A stretch of DNA of 64,000 nucleotides, taken from positions 3,447,501 through 3,511,500 of the forward strand of contig NZ_CP045649.1 of assembly GCF_009557055.1 (NCBI RefSeq), read 5' to 3'. This DNA is from Nocardioides sp. dk884 (GTDB lineage Bacteria > Actinomycetota > Actinomycetes > Propionibacteriales > Nocardioidaceae). A model generated the notes under the pieces. The model had not been told where the DNA came from. It searched no databases and saw only the letters and a list, made by a program, of their open reading frames with translations. The position numbers and the translations under genes were made by a program. Shown here one piece after another: positions 34,347 to 42,605 of the stretch (position 1 is its first letter; each line of letters opens with the position of its first letter).

Positions 34347-35495
34347 ATGCCTGAGACCCCGTCGATCCTCGAGCAGGAGCACGAGGACTTCCGCGCCACG
34401 ATGCGCGCGTTCTTGGAGAAGGAGGTCGTCCCCTTCCACGAGCAGTGGGAGCGCGACGGCCACGTCTCGCGCGAGGTGTGGCTCAAGGCCGGCGAGGCCG
34501 GGCTGCTCTGCTTCGACGTCGAGGAGGAGTACGGCGGCCCGGGGATCAAGGACTTCCGCTACAACATGGTCGTCTCCGACGAGATCGGCCGCGTGGGCGC
34601 CAGCGGGCTCGGCTTCCCGGTCCACACCGACATCATCGTCCCCTACATCAGCGAGCTCGGCACCCCGGAGCAGAAGCGGCGCTGGCTGCCCGGGCTGGTC
34701 AGCGGTGAGCTGATCTCCTCGATCGCGATGACCGAGCCGGGCGCCGGCTCGGACCTGCAGGGCATCCGCACCACCGCCGTCGACAAGGGCGACCACTACG
34801 TCCTCAACGGCTCCAAGACCTTCATCAGCAACGGCATCATGTCCGACCTGGTGATCGTGGTGGCCCGCACCAACCCCGAGGCCGGGCACCAGGGCATCAG
34901 CCTGCTGGTCGTCGAGCGCGGCATGGAGGGCTTCGAGCGCGGCCGCAACCTCGACAAGATCGGCCTGAAGGCCCAGGACACCGCGGAGCTGTTCTTCGAC
35001 AACGTCGTGGTGCCCAAGGACAACCTCCTCGGCGAGGAGGGCTCGGGCTTCATCAACCTGATGATGAACCTGCCCCAGGAGCGGATCTCGATCGCCGCGA
35101 TCGCGGTCGCCGCGTGCGAGCACATCCTGCGCCTCAGCCTCGACTACGCCAAGGAGCGCGAGGCCTTCGGCAAGCCGATCGGCAAGTTCCAGCACAACCG
35201 GTTCCTGCTCGCCGAGATGGCCACCGAGGTCCACATCGCCCGCCTGTTCGTCAACGACTGCGTGCTCAAGCTCAACGAGGGCAAGGTCGACACCGCGCTG
35301 GCGTCGATGGCGAAGTGGTGGACCACCGAGCTGCAGAAGAAGCTCGCCGACCAGGGCGTCCAGCTGCACGGCGGCTACGGGTACATGAACGAGTACCCCA
35401 TCGCGAAGGCCTACGTCGACAGCCGGATCCAGACCATCTACGGCGGGACGACCGAGATCCAGAAGGAGATCATCGGGCGCACCCTCGGGATCTGA
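34347..35495 (+). CDS. Acyl-CoA dehydrogenase (long-chain type)
   Basis: An FAD enzyme of 382 residues performing the first step of beta-oxidation. FAD/substrate blocks are SSIAMTEPGAGSDLQGIRTT, KTFISNGIMSDLVIVVA and the C-terminal GYGYMNEYPIAKAYVDSRIQ. The C-terminal motif is YGGTTEI, without the Glu of short- and medium-chain enzymes (YEGT). Instead Glu258 in AAIAVAACEHIL occupies the helix-G position of the catalytic base of long-chain and isovaleryl enzymes. ATG 34347 has GGAAGGA upstream. An acyl-CoA ligase gene follows 95 nt later, and a MerR-type promoter precedes it. Confidence 0.95.
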   Translation: MPETPSILEQEHEDFRATMRAFLEKEVVPFHEQWERDGHVSREVWLKAGEAGLLCFDVEEEYGGPGIKDFRYNMVVSDEIGRVGASGLGFPVHTDIIVPYISELGTPEQKRRWLPGLVSGELISSIAMTEPGAGSDLQGIRTTAVDKGDHYVLNGSKTFISNGIMSDLVIVVARTNPEAGHQGISLLVVERGMEGFERGRNLDKIGLKAQDTAELFFDNVVVPKDNLLGEEGSGFINLMMNLPQERISIAAIAVAACEHILRLSLDYAKEREAFGKPIGKFQHNRFLLAEMATEVHIARLFVNDCVLKLNEGKVDTALASMAKWWTTELQKKLADQGVQLHGGYGYMNEYPIAKAYVDSRIQTIYGGTTEIQKEIIGRTLGI

Positions 35496-35590
35496 GACGC
35501 CTCGGGCGGTGGGGGGGTTGCGCCCGGACGGGATCGGCAGGAGCATCCGCAGGGCCGAGACGCTGCTGCCGGATCTGCCGAGGAGCCCCG

Positions 35591-37489
35591 ATGAGTGAGC
35601 CCACCACCCCCACCGCCCCCGCCGTGCTCGAGGCCCGCCGCGACATCGAGGAGCAGATCGCCGGCCAGACCCTGGTCGACGCGCTGGCTCGCACGGTCGA
35701 CGAGCGCGGCGACGCCCCGGCGTACTCCGACAAGGTCGGGATCCTCGCGCCCGGCGCGCCGCACGCACCCGGGTGGCGCACCCTGTCGTGGCGCGAGGTC
35801 CGCGAGCAGGCCCTGGACGCCGCCGCCGGCCTGCTCGCGCTCGGCGTGGAGCCCGGCGCCACGGTCGCGATCATGTCCAGCAACCGCATCGAGCACGTCG
35901 TCGCCGACCTGGGCGCCGTGCACGCCGCGGCGGTGCCGATGTCGGTCTACCTGACCCTCGCCCCCGACCAGGTCTCCTTCATCGCCGGCCACTCCGAGCC
36001 GGCGGTCGTGGTGCTCGAGGGGGCCGACCAACTCGACCGCTGGCGACCCGCGCTGGACGCCAGCGGCTCGGTGCGGCGGGTCGTGGTGCTCGACGAGGAC
36101 GCCCTGCCCGAGGGCGAGCGGTACGTCGGGTGGTCGCGGTTCCTGGCCGACGGGGCGGCGTACCGCGCCGAGCACGAGGACGAGCTGCGCGCCCGCCTCG
36201 AGGCGATCACGCCCGACCAGACGCTGACCATCCTCTACACCTCCGGCACGACCGGGAACCCCAAGGGCGTGGTGCTGACCCACCACAACGTGCTCTTCGA
36301 GGCCGAGTGCTCGCTGCGCACCTCGCGCCCCGAGGGCGAGAACATCTTCATCTCCTACCTGCCCTTCGCCCACATCGCGGAGCGGATCTTGGGCATGTAC
36401 GTCCCGCAGATCAACGGCGCCCACGTGCACCTGATCGCCGACCCCGCGCTGCTGCTCGGCACCCTCGGAGAGGTCCGCCCCACCCGCTTCTTCGGCGTGC
36501 CACGGGTCTGGGAGAAGATCCGCACCGGCGTCTCCGCCAAGCTCGCCGCCGAGCCGGACGAGGAGCGGCGCGCGGCGATCGAGCAGGCGATGGCGGTCGG
36601 GCTGGAATGGGTGGAGTCCACCCAGGTCGGGCACACCACCTCCCCCGAGCTCCAGGCCCGCTTCGAGGCCGCCGACGCCCAGGTGCTCAGCCTGCTGCGC
36701 GCACTGCTCGGGCTGGACCGCTGCGAGTGGGCCGCCTCGGCGGCGGCGCCGATGCCGCTGGAGGTCGCGCAGTTCTTCGGCGGGCTGGGGATGGCGATCT
36801 ACGACATCTACGGGATGACCGAGACCACCGCCGCGATCACCGCGTGCGGGCCCGGGTCGTTCCGGATGGGCACCGTCGGCCGCGCCCTGGCCGGGATCGA
36901 GATCCGGATCGCGGAGGACGGCGAGATCCTGGCCCGCGGCCCGGTGACCACGCCCGGCTACCTCCGGCAGGAGGACGCCACCCGCGCCCTGGTGGACGCC
37001 GACGGCTGGGTGCACACCGGGGACATCGGCGCGCTCGACGAGGACGGCTTCCTGACGGTGGTGGACCGCAAGAAGGAGATGATCATCACCTCGGCAGGCA
37101 AGAACATCTCGCCCTCCAACATCGAGAACCTGCTCAAGGAGTCCCCCGTCGTCGGCCACGCCCTGGTCTTCGGCGAGGGCCGGCCCTACGTCGTCGCGGT
37201 GCTGACCCTGGACGCGGAGATCGCCCCGGTGGTCGCCGAGCGGCTCGGGCTGGGCACCACCGACCTGGCCGAGCTCGCCCAGCACCCCGCGATCCTCGCC
37301 ATGGTCCAGCAGGCCGTCGACGCCGCGAACGCCCGCCTCTCGCGCCCCGAGCAGGTCAAGGCCTTCGAGCTGCTGCCCGTGGAGTGGTCCCCGGAGTCCG
37401 AGGAGCTCACCCCCACCCTGAAGCTCAAGCGCCGCGTCGTCCACACCAAGTACGCCGACGTGCTGGACTCCCTCTACGCCACCCCCTGA
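35591..37489 (+). CDS. Long-chain fatty acid-CoA ligase (FadD15-like)
   Basis: An AMP-forming acyl-CoA synthetase of 632 residues that activates fatty acids. Visible are the P-loop LYTSGTTGNPKGVVLTHHN, A5 motif YGMTETTAAI, A7 TGDIGALDEDGFLTVVDRKK and the C-terminal helix of long-chain ligases (LTPTLKLKRRVVHTKYADVL). ATG 35591 follows AGGAG. It is probably co-transcribed with the acyl-CoA dehydrogenase to supply its substrate. The 22-bp repeat array begins 9 nt after the stop. Confidence 0.93.
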   Translation: MSEPTTPTAPAVLEARRDIEEQIAGQTLVDALARTVDERGDAPAYSDKVGILAPGAPHAPGWRTLSWREVREQALDAAAGLLALGVEPGATVAIMSSNRIEHVVADLGAVHAAAVPMSVYLTLAPDQVSFIAGHSEPAVVVLEGADQLDRWRPALDASGSVRRVVVLDEDALPEGERYVGWSRFLADGAAYRAEHEDELRARLEAITPDQTLTILYTSGTTGNPKGVVLTHHNVLFEAECSLRTSRPEGENIFISYLPFAHIAERILGMYVPQINGAHVHLIADPALLLGTLGEVRPTRFFGVPRVWEKIRTGVSAKLAAEPDEERRAAIEQAMAVGLEWVESTQVGHTTSPELQARFEAADAQVLSLLRALLGLDRCEWAASAAAPMPLEVAQFFGGLGMAIYDIYGMTETTAAITACGPGSFRMGTVGRALAGIEIRIAEDGEILARGPVTTPGYLRQEDATRALVDADGWVHTGDIGALDEDGFLTVVDRKKEMIITSAGKNISPSNIENLLKESPVVGHALVFGEGRPYVVAVLTLDAEIAPVVAERLGLGTTDLAELAQHPAILAMVQQAVDAANARLSRPEQVKAFELLPVEWSPESEELTPTLKLKRRVVHTKYADVLDSLYATP

Positions 37490-37497
37490 CCCATCCG

Positions 37498-37631
37498 CGA
37501 GTCGGCGCCAATGGTTGCGCGAGTCGGCGCCAATGGTTGCGCGAGTCGGCGCCAATGGCGGAGTTCTCCACCGAAGCCTGTGGACAGCCTCACCATTGGC
37601 GCCGACTCGGTGCGCCACTAGCGCCGACTCG
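37498..37631. repeat. 22-bp repeat array: three direct units and two inverted units
   Basis: Direct units start at 37498, 37520 and 37542, each with CGAGTCGGCGCCAATGG (17 bp identical). After a 29-bp spacer, two units follow in the opposite orientation: CCATTGGCGCCGACTCG at 37593-37609, then one ending GCGCCGACTCG near 37631. The inverted arms could fold into a long hairpin between the convergent ends of two acyl-CoA ligase genes. The family also occurs at 20180-20245. Confidence 0.9.
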
Positions 37632-37668
37632 GCGTACGACCCTGAGCGCCGGGGTCAGCAGTCAGGGG

Positions 37669-39210
37669 TCAGGGGGACTCGGCGTACTCCGCGCGGAGCT
37701 GGCGCTTGACCATCTTGCCGGTGGGGGTGCGCGGGAGGAGGCGGCGGAAGATGACCTCGGTCGGCACCTTGTAGTGCGCGAGGCGGGAGCGGGCGTAGGC
37801 GCGCAGCTCCGCGGCGAGCGCGGGCCCGGGGCTCACACCGGGTGCCGGCTGCACGAACGCCACCACCCGCTCCCCCATCTCGTCGTGCGGGAGCCCGACG
37901 ACGGCGATGTCGGCGACCGCGGGATGCAGGCTGAAGAGGTCCTCGATCTCCTGGGGGTAGATGTTCACCCCGCCCGAGATGATTGTGAACGCCGCCCGGT
38001 CGGTGAGGTAGAGGTAGCCCTCCTCGTCGAGGAACCCGAGGTCGCCGACGGTCGTCCAGTCCGGGTGCTGCGGGTGCTGGGTGCCGGCCGTCTTGGCCGG
38101 GTCGCCGTGGTAGCTGAACGGCGTGCGCCCGCCGAGCTCGCTGCGCTCGAAGTAGACCGTGCCGACCTCCCCCGGCGGCAGCTCCCGGCCGTCCTCCCCG
38201 CAGATGTGCAGTACGCCGAGGAGCGCGGTGCCCACCGAGCCCGGGTGCGCCAGCCAGCGCTCGGAGTCGATGAACGTCGCGCCGTTGGCCTCGGTGGAGG
38301 CGTAGTACTCGTGCACGATCGGTCCGAGCCACTCGATCATCCGGCGCTTCACCTCGATCGGGCACGGCGCCGCAGCGTGGATGACGCAGCGCAGCGAGGT
38401 GACGTCGGCCTGCGCGCGCACCTCGTCGGGCAGCTTGAGCAGGCGCACGAACATCGTCGGCACCATCTGGGTGTGGGTGACCCGGTGCTCCTCGATCGCC
38501 CGCAGCACCGACTCCGGGTCGAAGCGCTCCATCATCACCAGGGTGCCGCCCAGCGCATGCACGACGCCGCCGAAGCGCAGCGGCGCCGCGTGGTAGACCG
38601 GCGCCGGCGAGAGGTAGACGGTGTCCTCGTCGAAGCCGTAGAGCCCGCCGAAGATCGACACGTAGCGGTAGCCGGGCTCGTCGACGTCGATGTCCGGCAG
38701 GTCGACCTTCACGCCCTTGGGCCGCCCGGTCGTCCCGGAGGAGTAGAGGAAGTCGTCGCCGTGCGGCTGCTCGGCGAGCGGCTGAGCCGACGCCGCGGCC
38801 AGCGCCGCCTCGTAGTCGCCGTAGCCGGCCACCTCCCCGCCGTACGCCAGCCGCTCGGCGACGTCGACGTCGAGGCGCTCGACCAGCTCGGCGCGGGCCG
38901 CGGAGACCACCAGCGCCCGGGCGCCGCAGTCGCGCACGATGTAGGACGCCTCCTCCGGCGCCAGGTGGTGGTTGACGGCCGTGACGTAGAGCCCCGAGCG
39001 CAGCGCGGCCCAGTAGACCTCGTAGGCCTCCGGGCAGTTGTCGCTCACCAGCGCGACGACGTCACCGCGCCGCAGCCCGGCAGCGCGCAGGTGCTGAGCC
39101 AGGCGCAGGCTGCGCTCGTCCAGCTCGGCGTAGGTGAGGCTCCGGCCGGAGCCGGCCATGACGAGCGCGACGCGGTCGGGATGCGTGGCTGCCCAGGTCC
39201 CGGGATACAT
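37669..39210 (-). CDS. AMP-dependent acyl-CoA synthetase
   Basis: An ANL superfamily ligase of 513 residues that activates a carboxylic acid as its CoA thioester. Motifs: A3 YSSGTTGRPKGVK, A5 HEYYASTEANGATF, A7 TVGDLGFLDEEGYLYLTDR followed by AAFTIISGGVNIYPQEIE, and the catalytic Lys of A10 in PTGKMVKRQLR. The substrate is not evident; actinobacterial relatives act on fatty acids, steroid side chains or aromatic acids. ATG 39210. Monocistronic and convergent with the preceding ligase gene, with the 22-bp repeat array between them. Confidence 0.93.
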   Translation of the reverse strand: MYPGTWAATHPDRVALVMAGSGRSLTYAELDERSLRLAQHLRAAGLRRGDVVALVSDNCPEAYEVYWAALRSGLYVTAVNHHLAPEEASYIVRDCGARALVVSAARAELVERLDVDVAERLAYGGEVAGYGDYEAALAAASAQPLAEQPHGDDFLYSSGTTGRPKGVKVDLPDIDVDEPGYRYVSIFGGLYGFDEDTVYLSPAPVYHAAPLRFGGVVHALGGTLVMMERFDPESVLRAIEEHRVTHTQMVPTMFVRLLKLPDEVRAQADVTSLRCVIHAAAPCPIEVKRRMIEWLGPIVHEYYASTEANGATFIDSERWLAHPGSVGTALLGVLHICGEDGRELPPGEVGTVYFERSELGGRTPFSYHGDPAKTAGTQHPQHPDWTTVGDLGFLDEEGYLYLTDRAAFTIISGGVNIYPQEIEDLFSLHPAVADIAVVGLPHDEMGERVVAFVQPAPGVSPGPALAAELRAYARSRLAHYKVPTEVIFRRLLPRTPTGKMVKRQLRAEYAESP

Positions 39211-39349
39211 GGCGCCACCCTGCCAGCGCCCTCAGACCCGCGCCAGAGGTCCCCGCCGACGACCTCTCCCACATGTGGTCTGGACCGCAAGGCTGCGCCT
39301 CTCACCCCGAACTTGTAAGTCGCGTAATTCAATGTGCTTTGATGGGTCC

Positions 39350-40228
39350 ATGGCGACGCTCGCGACCTCCTCACCGGTGTCCTCGGCACCGCCCGCACCG
39401 GGCGCCTCCCGGCCCCGGCGCGCCGCGGCCCGCGTACGTCGCGTGGCGCTGCACCTCACCTCGCTGGCCGCCCTGGTGGCGATCTGGTGGCTGGTCACCC
39501 GCCTCGAGCTGGTCCGCCCGCTCTTCCTGCCCGGTCCCGGCGCGGTCTGGGACGCCTTCGTGCAGGCCAACACCGATCACCCGGTGCGCGAGGGGTCGGA
39601 CCGGATGGTGCGCGGCGAGCAGAACCACTACCTGTGGGAGCACCTGCTCGCCAGCCTGCAGCGCATCGCCATCGGGGTGGGCGCCGCCATCGTCGTCGGC
39701 GTCCCCCTCGGCCTGCTGATGGCCACCACCTGGATCGGCGTCATCCTCGAGCCCTACCTCAACTTCCTGCGCTCGCTGCCGCCGCTGGCCTACATCGGCC
39801 TGCTGATCGTGTGGTTCGGCATCGGCGACACCTCCAAGATCTGGCTGCTGTTCCTCGCCGCCTTCCCGCCGATCACGATGGCCACGATCAGCGGCGTACG
39901 CGGCGTGCGCGAGGACATGCTCAACGCCGCGCGGTCCCTGGGCGCCTCCCGCCGCCAGGTCCTCACCGCGGTGGCCCTGCCCGCGACCCTGCCCGAGCTG
40001 ATGACCGGCATCCGGGTGGCGGTCGGCTTCGCCTGGACCACCGTCGTGGCCGCGGAGATCGCCAACGGCATCCCCGGTATCGGCGGGCTGGCCTACCTCT
40101 CGGGCGAGCAGCTGAACTCCGAGCTCGTCATCGCCTGCATCCTCGTCATCGGCCTGGCCGCCATCGCCCTCGACCTCGGCCTCAAGGCGCTCGAACGCCT
40201 GCTGGTCCCCTGGCGCGGCAAGGCCTGA
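39350..40228 (+). CDS. tauC: Taurine/sulfonate-type ABC transporter permease
   Basis: A 292-residue permease of the TauC/SsuC group with about six TM helices, beginning with a basic N-terminus and LTSLAALVAIWWLVTRLELV. The EAA loop that docks the ATPase is present (MLNAARSLGASRRQVLTAVALPATLPELMTG, about 185-215). ATG 39350 (MATLATSS) was chosen; the preceding sequence is unusually AT-rich (TTGTAAGTCGCGTAATTCAA), likely the promoter. First gene of a permease-binding protein-ATPase operon, an uncommon order. Confidence 0.85.
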   Translation: MATLATSSPVSSAPPAPGASRPRRAAARVRRVALHLTSLAALVAIWWLVTRLELVRPLFLPGPGAVWDAFVQANTDHPVREGSDRMVRGEQNHYLWEHLLASLQRIAIGVGAAIVVGVPLGLLMATTWIGVILEPYLNFLRSLPPLAYIGLLIVWFGIGDTSKIWLLFLAAFPPITMATISGVRGVREDMLNAARSLGASRRQVLTAVALPATLPELMTGIRVAVGFAWTTVVAAEIANGIPGIGGLAYLSGEQLNSELVIACILVIGLAAIALDLGLKALERLLVPWRGKA

Positions 40229-40297
40229 GCGCCCCGCCGGACCTCCCCTCCCGACCCGGCTCGGGCCGGCCCATCACGACTTAAAGGAGCACCACCC

Positions 40298-41377
40298 GTG
40301 AAGAACCCACTCATGAAGAGCACCGCGGCGCTCGGCGCGGTCGCGCTGTCGCTCTCGCTCGCCGCGTGCGGCGACGACTCCGAGACCAGCGCGGACGCCG
40401 GCACGGCGCCCGGCACCGAGTGCCCCTTCGAGCCCGACGAGTCGGTGACCTCGACCGCGCGGATCGCCTGGCAGGCGATCCCCAACGGCGACGTCGTGGT
40501 CAAGGACCTCGGCCTGCTCGAGGCCTGCCTGCCGAACGCCGACATCTCCTGGGTCCAGGCCGCCTCCGGGGGTGACGTCATCACCTACTACGGCGCCGGC
40601 GACGTCGACCTCGGCCTGATGGGCTCCGCCCCGGCGACCCGCGCCTCGTCCGCGCCGACCATGCGCGACGTCGACCTCGCGGTGATCTGGATCCACGACG
40701 TCATCGGGGACGCCGAGTCGCTGATCGTCAAGGACCCCGCGATCACCGATGTCGCGGACCTGAAGGGGTCCACGATCGCGACGCCGTTCAGCAGCACCGC
40801 GCACTACTCGCTGCTCCAGGCGCTCGCCGACGCCGGCCTCGACGCCACCCAGGACGTCGAGGTCATCAACCTCGACCCCGAGAAGATGCCGGCCGCCTGG
40901 CAGGGCGACCAGGTCGACGCGGCCTGGGTCTGGGACCCGGTGCAGAGCCAGCTGCTCGAGGACGGCGGCACCCGGCTGATCTCGAGCGCCGACACGGCCG
41001 AGGCCGGCCGGCCGACGTTCGACGTCGGCACCGTCGACCGGGGCTGGGCGGCGGACAACGAGGACTTCTTGACCATGTGGGCGAAGGTCCAGGACCACGC
41101 CGTCGGCCTGATCCAGGACGACCCGATCAGCGCCGCCGACTCGGTGGCGGTCGCGCTCGGCATCGAGCCCGAGGCCGCGGAGGCCCAGTTCGCCGGCCTC
41201 GGCTTCCTGCGCGCCGACGAGCAGGCCTCCCCCGACTACCTCGGCGCCAAGCTGGCGCGTGACCTGCGCACCACCGCGGAGTTCCTCGCCGAGCAGGGCG
41301 AGATCGACGCCGTCGGCCCGCAGTCGCAGTACGACGAGCACGTCGACGCCGGCCCCGCCTCGAGGGCCGCGCAGTGA
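40298..41377 (+). CDS. tauA: Taurine-type ABC transporter substrate-binding lipoprotein
   Basis: A 359-residue lipoprotein with signal sequence and lipobox (LGAVALSLSLAACGDD; Cys about 24). The mature part resembles TauA: ARIAWQAIPNGDVVVKDLG, GAGDVDLGLMGSAPATRAS, LIVKDPAITDVADLKGSTIA directly followed by TPFSSTAHYSLLQAL (close to the TauA ATPF.ST.HYSL block), and QGDQVDAAWVWDPV. GTG 40298 has an AAAGGAG site at 9 nt. The ligand is probably taurine or another small sulfonate. No taurine dioxygenase or desulfonating enzyme is encoded nearby, so specificity is unproven. Confidence 0.87.
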   Translation: MKNPLMKSTAALGAVALSLSLAACGDDSETSADAGTAPGTECPFEPDESVTSTARIAWQAIPNGDVVVKDLGLLEACLPNADISWVQAASGGDVITYYGAGDVDLGLMGSAPATRASSAPTMRDVDLAVIWIHDVIGDAESLIVKDPAITDVADLKGSTIATPFSSTAHYSLLQALADAGLDATQDVEVINLDPEKMPAAWQGDQVDAAWVWDPVQSQLLEDGGTRLISSADTAEAGRPTFDVGTVDRGWAADNEDFLTMWAKVQDHAVGLIQDDPISAADSVAVALGIEPEAAEAQFAGLGFLRADEQASPDYLGAKLARDLRTTAEFLAEQGEIDAVGPQSQYDEHVDAGPASRAAQ

Positions 41378-42156
41378 GCCACGGCCGCGCCATCGCGTTC
41401 GAGGGCGTCCGCCACCACTTCGACGTCGGTGGCGCGGCCGTGCCCGCCCTGGACCGCATCGACCTGAGCATCGAGCCCGGCGAGTTCGTCGCGCTCGCCG
41501 GGCCCTCGGGCTGCGGCAAGACCACCCTGCTGCGCCTGCTCGCAGGGTTCATGGCGCCCAGCGAGGGCCGGGTCACCCTGGGCGCTCGCAGCATCGAGGG
41601 ACCCGCCGAGGAGCGCGGCGTCGTCTTCCAGCAGCCGACGCTGTTCCCGTGGCTCTCGGTGCGCCGCAACGTCGAGCTCGGCCCGCGGCTGCGCGGCGTC
41701 GGGCGCGCCGAGCGGCGCCGGACCGCCGAGGAGCACCTGCGCCTTGTCGGCCTGGAGGACTTCCACGACCACCGTCCCTACGAGCTCTCCGGCGGCATGC
41801 AGCAGCGCTGCCAGATCGCGCGGGTGCTGGCCAACGACCCCGACATCGTGCTCATGGACGAGCCGTTCGGCGCCCTCGACGCCCTCACCCGCGAGCGCCT
41901 CCAGGAGGAGCTGCTGGAGATCTGGCGAGCCACCGGCAAGACGATCCTGTTCATCACCCACAGCGTCGACGAGGCGGTGTTCCTCGGCTCCCGGGTGCTG
42001 GTGATGAGCCCGCGTCCGGGCCGGATCGTCCTCGACGTGCCGGCCGTGCTCAACCGGGGCGGCGCCCGGCTGCCGGCCGCCGAGATCCGCGCGTTCCCCG
42101 AGTACGTCGAGCTCCGCGAGCGGGTGCGCCAGGCGATCCACGCCCCCGCGAGGTGA
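41374..42156 (+). CDS. tauB: Taurine-type ABC transporter ATP-binding protein
   Basis: A 260-residue ATPase: Walker A GPSGCGKTT, Q-loop VFQQPTLFPWLSV, signature LSGGMQQRCQIARVL, Walker B IVLMDEPFGALD, H-loop FITHSVDEAVFLG. The pattern is that of TauB/SsuB importers. The GTG start overlaps the tauA stop by 4 nt (GTGA), so the two are coupled. Confidence 0.93.
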   Translation: MSHGRAIAFEGVRHHFDVGGAAVPALDRIDLSIEPGEFVALAGPSGCGKTTLLRLLAGFMAPSEGRVTLGARSIEGPAEERGVVFQQPTLFPWLSVRRNVELGPRLRGVGRAERRRTAEEHLRLVGLEDFHDHRPYELSGGMQQRCQIARVLANDPDIVLMDEPFGALDALTRERLQEELLEIWRATGKTILFITHSVDEAVFLGSRVLVMSPRPGRIVLDVPAVLNRGGARLPAAEIRAFPEYVELRERVRQAIHAPAR

Positions 42157-42178
42157 GGACACGGCGCATCCGCCGCCC

Positions 42179-42184
42179 TAGGCT
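42179..42184 (+). promoter_or_regulatory. Probable leaderless -10 of the DUF1905 gene
   Basis: TAGGCT ends 6 nt before ATG 42191, and there is no Shine-Dalgarno site. Confidence 0.5.
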
Positions 42185-42190
42185 GCGCCG

Positions 42191-42478
42191 ATGGAGCTGA
42201 GGCTCCGCGGCGAGCTGGTCGAGTGGCGCGGTCCCGCGCCGTACCACTTCGTCGTGGTGCCGCCCGAGGAGTGCGCGGCCCTCGACGAGGTGGCCCCGCT
42301 CGTGTCCTACGGCTGGGGCATGGTCCCGGCGACGCTGCGCGTGGGCAGCACGGAGTGGGCCACCGCTCTGTGGCCACGCGCCGGCGGCTACGTGGTCCCG
42401 GTCAAGGACCGCGTGCGCCACGCCGAGTCCCTGAGCCTCGGCGACCCGGTCGACCTCACCGTGACCGTCCACGTCTGA
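42191..42478 (+). CDS. DUF1905 small protein
   Basis: A 95-residue soluble protein matching DUF1905: MELRLRGELVEWRGPAPYHF, VVVPPEECAALDE, GWGMVPATLRVGSTEW, GGYVVPVKDRVRHAESLSLG. The function of the family is unknown. It has its own probable leaderless promoter and is not obviously linked to either neighbour. Confidence 0.85.
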   Translation: MELRLRGELVEWRGPAPYHFVVVPPEECAALDEVAPLVSYGWGMVPATLRVGSTEWATALWPRAGGYVVPVKDRVRHAESLSLGDPVDLTVTVHV

Positions 42479-42605
42479 GCGCGGCCCCAGCCGCGCTGGT
42501 CTAGACCACCGCCGCCCGGACAGGTGAGAACCGCGGCGGAGGCCGGTCGTCACCCTGGAGCCCGGCGCTGCCCGGGGACCGATCGGGAGACGCCCGGGAG
42601 CACCC

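Noticed and set aside
37490..37668. The repeat array as a broken gene remnant
   Set aside because: Translations in every frame only echo the repeat, and the direct-plus-inverted order does not suit coding sequence.
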